15,954 nucleotides of DNA from CAZVJA01 sp964626885 (lineage in GTDB: Bacteria; Planctomycetota; Planctomycetia; Planctomycetales; Planctomycetaceae). Below the pieces are notes generated by a model, which saw only the letters and a program-made list of their open reading frames with translations, was not told the DNA's origin and searched no databases. The number at the start of each line of letters is the position of its first letter. The first letter of the stretch is position 1. A program made the translations under genes and the position numbers. The stretch spans positions 1-15,954 of the forward strand of contig CAZVJA010000112.1 of assembly GCA_964626885.1 (NCBI GenBank), given 5' to 3'. Below, piece after piece: positions 6,428-12,759 of the stretch.

Positions 6428-7537
6428 ATGAAACTACATTGTCATCGTCCCACGTTGGTCGCCGCATTCCAGGTCGCCAGCGGGATCGTTCCGACGCGTA
6501 CACCCAAAGAAATTCTGCGAAACATCAAACTCCAGGTGGCCGATGGGTCCGCGACGCTGATCGCCACGGACAGCGAAGTAGGGATTCGGCATGAGATTCC
6601 GGGGGTCGAAATTGAGTCTCCCGGCGAGGCGTTGCTTCCGGCTGTTCGCGTGAATTCGATTCTTCGCGAGCTTCAGGACGACGCAGTGGATCTTGAAGTG
6701 AGCGACGGCGCACTCTGGATTCGCTCCGGGCATAGCGAGTTTCGGTTGTCGGTCGAAGATCCCGCCGAGTTCCCGCCGGTCGCCGGTTTTGAGGAAGAAC
6801 GGTATCACGTTGTTCCCGGCCGTGTCTTTCGTGAGGCGATTCGGCGGACCGCGTTCGCCACCGACATCGAAAGCACGCGGTATGCCCTCGGCGGTGTGTT
6901 GCTCGAGTTGGATAAAGATTCGATGACGTTAGCCGCAACCGATAGCCGACGATTGGCAGTCGTGAAAGTGGCCTGCCGCGCGCAGGGATTGGAACGTCCG
7001 GAGAATCCATCACCCGTCATTCCCACGAAAGCGCTCTCATTGATTGAAAAGAGCATAGTGGATGATGGTGAAGTATTCATCGCGGTGCATGCCAACGACG
7101 TGCTTGTGAAGTGCGGCAACTCAACGACATATAGCCGACTGGTTGAAGGTAGATTTCCGAAGTACCGGGACGTCATTCCCGCTCAATCGAAGGTCAACAT
7201 CGATCTGGTGGTGAGCCCATTCTTTTCGGCTGTGCGGCAAGCGCAAATCGTCACGAACGAGGAGAGCCGCGGCGTCGATTTCTCGTTTGCAAAGGGGTTG
7301 CTGACGCTCAACAGCCAGGCGGCTGACATCGGACAGTCGAAAGTCGAACTCCCCATTTCTTACGACGGGGAAGAGCTGTCGATTACGTTCGACCCGCGAT
7401 TCGTGGCGGAATTTCTCCGCGTGTTGGAACCGGAGAAGCAGGTGCGGCTTGATCTCATTGATGCCGAGAGTGCGGCGGTCTTTCGCACGGAAGACGCCTA
7501 TACGTACGTTATCATGCCTTTGTCGAGGGATCGATAA
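6428..7537 (+). CDS. dnaN: DNA polymerase III subunit beta (sliding clamp)
   Basis: 369 residues, the normal length for a bacterial beta clamp. The protein forms a ring-shaped dimer that encircles DNA and tethers the replicative polymerase and other partners. It has three similar folds of about 120 residues: domain 1 (1-125; VASGIVPTRTPKEILRNI and LIATDSEVGIRHEI), domain 2 (about 126-245; FREAIRRTAFATDIESTRYALGG, ATDSRRLAV), and domain 3 (about 246-369). It ends in TYVIMPLSRDR, close to the family's typical C-terminus that lines the partner-binding pocket. ATG 6428 is chosen because it gives the usual short 'MK' start. dciA begins 3 nt after the stop. dnaA is not upstream; the cysteine desulfurase gene is there instead. 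Confidence 0.97.
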   Translation: MKLHCHRPTLVAAFQVASGIVPTRTPKEILRNIKLQVADGSATLIATDSEVGIRHEIPGVEIESPGEALLPAVRVNSILRELQDDAVDLEVSDGALWIRSGHSEFRLSVEDPAEFPPVAGFEEERYHVVPGRVFREAIRRTAFATDIESTRYALGGVLLELDKDSMTLAATDSRRLAVVKVACRAQGLERPENPSPVIPTKALSLIEKSIVDDGEVFIAVHANDVLVKCGNSTTYSRLVEGRFPKYRDVIPAQSKVNIDLVVSPFFSAVRQAQIVTNEESRGVDFSFAKGLLTLNSQAADIGQSKVELPISYDGEELSITFDPRFVAEFLRVLEPEKQVRLDLIDAESAAVFRTEDAYTYVIMPLSRDR

Positions 7538-7540
7538 ACC

Positions 7541-7891
7541 ATGACGGGAGATCCGGGACCGTTGCACCTGGGACGGGCGTTATCGGAACTGATCGCGCTG
7601 CGCGGGTTGGCACGCGTGCAATCCGGCTCGCAATTGGAAGAGGCATGGAAAGCCGCCGCCGGCAGTGAATTCGCGGACGCAACGCGTGTGCAGAATATTC
7701 GGCGCGGTGTTTTGCAGGTGGCTGTCAGCAATGCACCGCTGCTGGGAGAGTTAGCGTCCTATCACAAACAAACGCTGCTGGCGACGTTCCAAAACAACAA
7801 CCCGCAACTGAAGGTGCGCGATCTGAAATTCGTTTTGAATGGAGAACTGGGACGTGCTGGCAAGCAAGCCAACCGCGCCCCGTTGGAATAA
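7541..7891 (+). CDS. dciA: DciA/DUF721-family helicase-loading protein
   Basis: 116 residues, begun 3 nt after dnaN, with GAGGGA (7525-7530) 10 nt before the ATG, inside the end of dnaN. DciA proteins bind DNA and help load the replicative helicase DnaB in bacteria that lack DnaC or DnaI. The pattern fits the DUF721 fold: an initial helix (LGRALSELIALRGLARV), a conserved tryptophan helix (LEEAWKAAAGSEFADAT), the strand-loop GVLQVAVSNAPLLGELASYHKQTLL, and an end strand VRDLKFVLN. The position between dnaN and gyrB matches the DUF721 gene of other bacteria, where it usually lies next to recF. The family is assigned from motifs and context only. Confidence 0.88.
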   Translation: MTGDPGPLHLGRALSELIALRGLARVQSGSQLEEAWKAAAGSEFADATRVQNIRRGVLQVAVSNAPLLGELASYHKQTLLATFQNNNPQLKVRDLKFVLNGELGRAGKQANRAPLE

Positions 7892-7934
7892 CGTCACCTT
7901 GTGTGAGGTCGGAAGACCCTGACGCAAGAACGGA

Positions 7935-7964
7935 CTGATGATCTCGCCGCATGCGGGGGATCAG
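7935..7964 (+). promoter_or_regulatory. Hairpin in the dciA-gyrB spacer
   Basis: CTGAT (7935-7939) pairs with ATCAG (7960-7964), and CCGC (7947-7950) with GCGG (7953-7956) inside it, with mismatches between. It lies about 20 nt before the gyrB ribosome site. It could be a weak terminator/attenuator or a processing site; no T-run follows. Confidence 0.3.
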
Positions 7965-7994
7965 ACCGAAACAGGTTCGAGAGAGAGGTAACAG

Positions 7995-10529
7995 TTGACC
8001 GACCAGTCTGAGATCGAAAGTGTTCCTGGTGACGAGACGGCAAACCCGACCAAGTCCGCCGCCGAGGCGGAATACGGCGCTGGGCAAATCAAAGCCCTCG
8101 AGGGGATCGAGGGGATCCGCATGCGCCCGGCTATGTACATCGGCGATACCACGCCGCGCGGGCTGCACCATCTCGTCTACGAAGTCGTCGACAACTGCAT
8201 CGACGAAGCGGTCAACGGACACGCCAGCCTGATCCTAGTCAAAATCAATGCCGACGGCAGTGTGACCGTGACGGACGATGGCCGGGGTATTCCGGTTGGC
8301 CCAATGCCCGACATGGACAATCGCCCGGCGCTCGAGGTTGTTCTCACGGAAATTCACGCTGGGGGAAAGTTCGATCGCAAGAGCGGCTACAAAACCGGCA
8401 CCGGCGGTCTGCACGGAGTCGGAATCACGGCGGTCAATGCGCTCTCGGAGTGGCTGGAAGCAGAAATCCGACGCGAAGGACATGTCTGGACGATGGACTT
8501 TGCCCGTGGCGAAGTCGCCAGCGAGTTGAAGAAGCTCGGAAAGAGCGACCGAACCGGCACCAAAATCACGTTTCAGCCCGATCCTAAAATCTTCCCGGAC
8601 ACGAAGTTCAATTACGACACGCTGCAAAAGCGGTTGCAGGAGTTGGCGTTTCTCACTCCAGGTGTGCGAATCACTCTCTCCGATGAGCGGTCAGGACAGT
8701 CGGACGACTTCCACTACGAAAACGGCATCGTCGAGTTCGTCAAGCATCTCAACCGCACCGAGAATCCGCTCTACGAAGAAGTCATTTCGATCACCGGTCT
8801 TCAGGACGATATTCAGGTCAATATCGCCCTGCAGCATAACGATGGATACTCGGAAAACGTCCGCGCGTTCGCCAACAATATCTCGAACATTGAAGGCGGA
8901 ACGCACATGAGCGGCTTCCGCAGCGCGCTCACCCGGGCGATCAACAACTACGGCAAGCGGTCGGGAATATTCAAAGACTATGTTCCAACCGGCGATGACT
9001 TCCGCGAAGGATTGACCGCCGTGATTACCGTCCGCGTCCCCGACCCGCAATTCGAAGGGCAGACGAAGACGAAACTCGGTAACAGCGAGGTGGAAGGGGT
9101 TGTCACGTCGATCGTCAACGACGGACTCAATAAGTTTTTTGAAGAAAATCCGTCTGTCGCAAAAGCGGTCTCCAACAAAGGCCTGCGAGCGGCCGAAGCA
9201 CGCGAAGCCGCCAAAAAAGCCCGCGAGATGGTTCGCCGCAAGGGAGCTTTGACTTCCGGAGGCCTGCCCGAAAAGCTCCGCGACTGTCGCAGCCGCGAAC
9301 TCGATATCACCGAGTTATACCTTGTTGAAGGTGATTCGGCCGGTGGATCGGCCGATACCGGCCGCGATTCGAACACGCAGGCCATTTTGCCCCTGCGGGG
9401 AAAGATCCTGAACGTCGAGAAAGCTCAACTGGTGAAAGTGCTCGACAACGCTGAAATCGCCAACATCTTCAAGGCGGTCGGCATCCCCCCCGGCGCGCAG
9501 CTCGAGGACATCGGCAAACGGCGGTACGGCAAAATCATTCTGATGACCGACGCCGACGTGGACGGCTCGCACATCCGCACCCTGCTGCTCACATTTATCT
9601 TCCGGCACATGCGCGAGCTTGTCGATCACGGATGCATCTATATCGCGCAGCCCCCCTTATATCGGGTCAAGCAGAAGAAGCACGTCCGCTATGTACAGAC
9701 GCACGAGCAGATGATGAATGAGCTAGTCGAGCTGGGACGGAGCAACAGCACGCTTCTGTTTTCCGACGGCACGGTGTTCGAGGGCGAGAACTATCGCCGG
9801 CTGATCGAAATGCTATCGCACTTGGAAGAACCGCTCGAAACTCTGGACCGCCGGGGGGTCGATTTACGTCATGTCGCCGTCGGCCACCAGACGGCGGAAG
9901 GGTTGATCCCGCGCTATCGCGTGTATGTCGGACGCGAGCAATACTGGTTTTCCACCAAGGAAGAGCTCGACAAATTCCTGGCGGAAGAGCAGGACCGGCG
10001 CGGCGAGGAGTTCGAGGTCGCCGACGAAGCGGTGCACAAACCGGGTGAGAAGCACACCGGCCGCAACGGACATGGGGAATCCCTCGAGTCTCGGCTGCAA
10101 GTGATCGACATGCACGAAGTGCGGGCCATTAACGAGACGCTGAAGAAGCTCAAGGATTTCGGCATCGGGCTCAAGGATCTCGTCTCACCGCCAGATCGTA
10201 ACGGAGAGCCGGTCTATCCCTTCCGTATCCAAAGCTCTTCCGGGGACGTCGCGGTGGGAAATCTCCGCGAAGTGATGCCCGCGCTCCGCAAGCTGGGAGA
10301 AAAAGGGCAGGGGCTCTCGATCACCCGCTTCAAAGGGCTGGGAGAGATGGACGCTTCGGAATTGTGGGAAACCAGCATGGATCCCGAGAAGCGGATGCTG
10401 CTGCAGGTGACGATGGAGGACGCTGCCGCTGCCGATGAGATCTTCCGCGTGCTGATGGGAGACCACGTCGAGCCGCGCCGCGAGTTCATCGAAAAACACG
10501 CTCTCGAAGTGCGCGATCTCGATGTCTAA
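7995..10529 (+). CDS. gyrB: DNA gyrase subunit B
   Basis: 844 residues. With GyrA, gyrase introduces negative supercoils using ATP. The start is TTG at 7995, with GAGGT (7985-7989) upstream at normal spacing; no ATG is suitably placed. The GHKL ATPase domain shows EVVDNCIDEA, DDGRGIPVG and TGGLHGVGITAVNALS. The TOPRIM domain shows EGDS (445-448) and DADVD (519-523), the metal-binding residues. The C-terminus (FKGLGEMDASELWETSMDPEKR, VEPRREFIEKHA) is typical. An extra block of about 165 residues (roughly 580-745, with RRGVDLRHVAVGHQ and the ERR/EE-rich stretch) lies between the TOPRIM core and the KGLGEM tail. Such an insert is present in E. coli-type GyrB and absent from the short B. subtilis type. 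gyrA is not in the window. Confidence 0.98.
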   Translation: MTDQSEIESVPGDETANPTKSAAEAEYGAGQIKALEGIEGIRMRPAMYIGDTTPRGLHHLVYEVVDNCIDEAVNGHASLILVKINADGSVTVTDDGRGIPVGPMPDMDNRPALEVVLTEIHAGGKFDRKSGYKTGTGGLHGVGITAVNALSEWLEAEIRREGHVWTMDFARGEVASELKKLGKSDRTGTKITFQPDPKIFPDTKFNYDTLQKRLQELAFLTPGVRITLSDERSGQSDDFHYENGIVEFVKHLNRTENPLYEEVISITGLQDDIQVNIALQHNDGYSENVRAFANNISNIEGGTHMSGFRSALTRAINNYGKRSGIFKDYVPTGDDFREGLTAVITVRVPDPQFEGQTKTKLGNSEVEGVVTSIVNDGLNKFFEENPSVAKAVSNKGLRAAEAREAAKKAREMVRRKGALTSGGLPEKLRDCRSRELDITELYLVEGDSAGGSADTGRDSNTQAILPLRGKILNVEKAQLVKVLDNAEIANIFKAVGIPPGAQLEDIGKRRYGKIILMTDADVDGSHIRTLLLTFIFRHMRELVDHGCIYIAQPPLYRVKQKKHVRYVQTHEQMMNELVELGRSNSTLLFSDGTVFEGENYRRLIEMLSHLEEPLETLDRRGVDLRHVAVGHQTAEGLIPRYRVYVGREQYWFSTKEELDKFLAEEQDRRGEEFEVADEAVHKPGEKHTGRNGHGESLESRLQVIDMHEVRAINETLKKLKDFGIGLKDLVSPPDRNGEPVYPFRIQSSSGDVAVGNLREVMPALRKLGEKGQGLSITRFKGLGEMDASELWETSMDPEKRMLLQVTMEDAAAADEIFRVLMGDHVEPRREFIEKHALEVRDLDV

Positions 10530-10539
10530 CGCTCCGGCG

Positions 10540-10558
10540 GTGGGAAACTTCCCCCCAC
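10540..10558 (+). terminator. Small stem-loop after gyrB
   Basis: GTGGG (10540-10544) pairs with CCCAC (10554-10558), just 10 nt after the gyrB stop. No T-run follows, so it is at best a weak or factor-dependent terminator. Confidence 0.25.
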
Positions 10559-10657
10559 GGGTTTGGCGAAATTTATTGCATCCGCCGCGGCGTGCTAGCA
10601 CACTTGCACTCGAATTGCTGATCGCTCCTCGATCTCCCGAACTATGGAGGTTCTCTC

Positions 10658-12133
10658 ATGCGAGCCGTTGCTCAACAAGCTCTGCATCGACGCCATATCG
10701 CGGTGGTCATTTTCGGGTGCGCCTTGATAACTGTCGCAATCTTGTCACCGCGGTCCGCCGGTGCGTTTGAAGAACCGACAAAAGATGATCCACTTCCCGG
10801 ACTGGTACCAGCACCAGCGAATCTTCCTGGTGCGGTGCGTTGGCAGTTGGCGCAGCGCTTGCCGGTGGGCTATTTGTGGGCCGCGGCCTGGAGCCCCGAC
10901 GGGAAACAGGTCGCACTGGCAGAATCGCGATATGTCCGCATCTGCGACACCCAAACTCTCGCGCCCGTGCGATTTCTTGTGGGACATGCCAATCGAGTGA
11001 CTTCTGTCGTCTATAGCCAGGATGGCTCGAAGATCGCGACGTCGAGCTTTGATGGTACCGTCCGTATCTGGGAAGTTAACGGTGCACCGCTGCTTGTGTT
11101 GAAAGGACACGACGCCCCGGTGCGCGATGTTTGCTGGAGTCCCGATGGAAAGCAGCTCGCGTCAGCAGGCGATGACGGAACAGTGCGCATCTGGAATGCT
11201 GATGGCAGCACCGCAGTGACCTTCAAGGAGCACGAAGCACCTGTCAATTGTGTGAATTGGAGCCGCGACGGCGAACGGCTTGCTTCGGGAGACGTCAACC
11301 GAATGGTCCGAATCTGGGGCCGCGATGGAAAATCGATCGCTGCCTGCGAAGGTCATCACGGCAAAGTGCGGAGTGTCGCGTGGAGTCCCAATGGTCAGAC
11401 GGTAGCCTCCGCTGATCTCGGGTTTAAGGATCCTGTCAGCAACAACTATTCAGCAAGCATTCGTTTCTGGACGAGGGANNNNNNNNNNNNNNNNNNNNNN
11501 NNNNNNNNNNNNNNNNNNNNNNNNNNNNNNNNNNNNNNNNNNNNNNNNNNNNNNNNNNNNNNNNNNNNNNNNNNNNNNGGCCCCGTGATGGAAGGGCTCA
11601 CCCGTGATGTGGATTCGGTGGGCTGGACTGCGGACAGCCGTCGAATCGTAGCCGGCTACGACAGCGGAGACTATCAGTATTGGAACAACGACGGCACGCC
11701 GGGTCCGGAAGTCCCCGCGCACGACGAATCAATTATGTTCAACGCGCTCAGCCCTGACGGTAAACGCCTTGCGACAGGAAGCTGGGACGAATCGATCAAA
11801 CTCTGGGATCCCGAGGGGAAAGAGCTTCGAACGCTGAGCGGCCACGCCGGTCCTCTGTATTGGCTCTCGTGGCACAAAGATAACAGGCGGCTTGCCTCGG
11901 GATCGTACGATGCCACCGCGCGGGTGTGGGATACCGACACGGGCGAACAACTGCTGATCATTTTCTCGCTGAACCCCGAAACGGCTGTCGCCCTTACCCG
12001 GACGGGCGAGATCCACGGCGGCACCCCGGAACTGCTCGACAGCGAGTTCCTGTTTCTCATTGAGCAGCCGAACGGTTCGATGGAAATTCAGACGTACGCA
12101 CAGTTCAAGCAGCGGGCTGAAACCGGAAAGTGA
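10658..12133 (+). CDS. Exported WD40-repeat protein, interrupted by an assembly gap
   Basis: ATG 10658 has GGAGG (10646-10650) 7 nt upstream. A Sec signal peptide (HRRHIAVVIFG..., cleavage after SAGA, residue 36) sends it to the periplasm. Five WD40 repeats are visible before the gap (for example WSPDGKQLASAGDDGTVRIW) and three after it (for example LSPDGKRLATGSWDESIKLW), giving an eight-repeat minimum. The tail (about the last 60 residues, GEIHGGTPELLDSEFLFLIEQ...TYAQFKQR) resembles the 'TPAEF' tails of planctomycete WD40 proteins. The frame is the same on both sides of 100 N, but N length is a placeholder, so true length and frame continuity are unproven. WD40 propellers are scaffolds for protein contacts; the partner is unknown. 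Its own ribosome site and the 128-nt spacing suggest it is separate from the gyrB unit. Confidence 0.85.
   Translation: MRAVAQQALHRRHIAVVIFGCALITVAILSPRSAGAFEEPTKDDPLPGLVPAPANLPGAVRWQLAQRLPVGYLWAAAWSPDGKQVALAESRYVRICDTQTLAPVRFLVGHANRVTSVVYSQDGSKIATSSFDGTVRIWEVNGAPLLVLKGHDAPVRDVCWSPDGKQLASAGDDGTVRIWNADGSTAVTFKEHEAPVNCVNWSRDGERLASGDVNRMVRIWGRDGKSIAACEGHHGKVRSVAWSPNGQTVASADLGFKDPVSNNYSASIRFWTRXXXXXXXXXXXXXXXXXXXXXXXXXXXXXXXXXXGPVMEGLTRDVDSVGWTADSRRIVAGYDSGDYQYWNNDGTPGPEVPAHDESIMFNALSPDGKRLATGSWDESIKLWDPEGKELRTLSGHAGPLYWLSWHKDNRRLASGSYDATARVWDTDTGEQLLIIFSLNPETAVALTRTGEIHGGTPELLDSEFLFLIEQPNGSMEIQTYAQFKQRAETGK
11479..11578. other. Assembly gap of exactly 100 N inside the WD40 gene
   Basis: The round length indicates a scaffolding placeholder, not measured sequence. 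The gap falls between repeat five (…SIRFWTR) and the linker before repeat six (GPVMEGL…). WD40 repeats are similar to each other, which often breaks short-read assembly. Confidence 0.98.
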
Positions 12134-12191
12134 TCGGCCGGTCATCAGATTGGCCCCGGTTTCACGTTGCGACGATTCCCCCCGATCGCTT

Positions 12192-12237
12192 CGAAAAGCA
12201 AAAGCCGCCCGGCGATGGACATCGCACGGACGGCTTT
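12192..12237 (-). terminator. Strong rho-independent terminator for the pilin gene
   Basis: Read on the minus strand: AAAGCCG (12237-12231) pairs with CGGCTTT (12207-12201), with an inner GCGAT/ATCGC pair (12225-12221 with 12216-12212) around a 4-nt loop. It is followed by TTTTGCTTTT (complement of 12195-12204). It lies 32 bp past the pilin stop. Read on the plus strand it could also end the WD40 transcript, but the T-run there is short. Confidence 0.75.
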
Positions 12238-12269
12238 GGCGTACGGAGTCGAACTCCGCTCGTCGACGA

Positions 12270-12443
12270 TTACGTCAACGCGTCGCGGACTTCGCCGAAC
12301 TTGGTGTTCGCGTTGTTACCGACGGCCTGAATCGCGGTCAAGCAGACCACGACGATCAGCGCCAGCATAACCGCGTATTCGACAGCGGTCGGGCCATCTT
12401 CGGAAACGAGGAAACGCTTAACGCTGTTGGCAAGGCTCATCAT
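12270..12443 (-). CDS. Flp/Fap-type pilin subunit
   Basis: 57 residues. The start is taken at ATG 12443, because GGGAGA (complement of 12451-12456) sits 7 nt upstream; the next ATG at 12440 is also possible. A longer frame upstream to 12602 has no pilin-like content and crosses the terminator, so it is rejected. The sequence has the Flp prepilin plan: a short basic leader (SLANSVKRF), SEDG before the predicted cleavage point, then PTAVEYAVMLALIVVVCLTAI, with the expected glutamate at position 5 of the mature form. A short polar tail (NNANTKFGEVRDAL) follows. Flp pilins are cut by a prepilin peptidase and assembled by a Tad secretion machine. No tad genes are in the window, so the machinery must be elsewhere. 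Confidence 0.92.
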   Translation of the reverse strand: MMSLANSVKRFLVSEDGPTAVEYAVMLALIVVVCLTAIQAVGNNANTKFGEVRDALT

Positions 12444-12562
12444 TGTTGTCTCTCCCACAGAAAGTGTATGCAAAAGTTTCAAATCACTGACGCCACGCAA
12501 ACCTAGGTCGCGGCGGCTGGGAGGCAACTCCTTTCTTGAACTTTTCTGGAAAAATCCCGGGA

Positions 12563-12600
12563 TGTTGCCAAAAAGCAACACGGCCCGTGCGGCTTGTTGC
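12563..12600 (-). terminator. Terminator with competing anti-terminator pairing, downstream of the lipoprotein gene
   Basis: On the minus strand, GCAACA (12600-12595) pairs with TGTTGC (12580-12575), with an inner GCC/GGC pair, and is followed at once by TTTTT (12574-12570). This is a good rho-independent terminator. A second GCAACA (12568-12563) can pair with the same TGTTGC across a 6-nt loop, which would break the terminator stem. The two pairings exclude each other, as in attenuators. Confidence 0.6.
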
Positions 12601-12626
12601 AAGGTGGATACGGAAGAGAGGGTGTA

Positions 12627-12758
12627 AAGTACGAAATCCGAATGTCAAAAGAAGCACGAAGCACCAAGTCCGAAGGGAACCACGCGACAGAAGAATTGAT
12701 GGACAGATGCCCGTTTCAGGCTTTGGACATTCAGGCTTCGTGCTTTTCCGCGGTACTT
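12627..12758. repeat. Palindromic intergenic repeat (AAGCACGAAGC type)
   Basis: AAGTAC (12627-12632) and AAGCACGAAGC (12652-12662) return as reverse complements at GTACTT (12753-12758) and GCTTCGTGCTT (12735-12745). CGAATGTC-like and CAAGTCCGAA-like words in the arms are also mirrored imperfectly. The arms are separated by about 40-70 nt. I recall similar 'ACGAAATCCGAATGTC' repeats from planctomycete and related spacers, but cannot confirm copies here. It ends 1 bp beyond the lipoprotein stop codon. Confidence 0.7.
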
Positions 12759-12759
12759 C

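Larger units (their letters stand above)
12444..12759. other. 316-bp spacer between the lipoprotein and pilin genes
   Basis: No protein gene is supported. It holds a terminator/anti-terminator structure (12563-12600), a palindromic repeat (12627-12758), a small GGAG-TTGC-CTCC hairpin on the minus strand near 12522-12533, and the pilin ribosome site. I could not pick a convincing -35/-10 pair for the pilin. Confidence 0.6.

Noticed and set aside
12238..12260. Minus-strand stretch with GGAGTTCGACTCC and a later CCA, like a tRNA T-arm and 3' end
   Set aside because: The 5+7+5 T-arm does not pair, and no acceptor, D or anticodon arm can be formed around it. It is a simple CGGAGT/ACTCCG hairpin.
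12444..12602. N-terminal extension of the pilin frame up to 12602
   Set aside because: It crosses the terminator structure and has no family similarity, while ATG 12443 has a good ribosome site.
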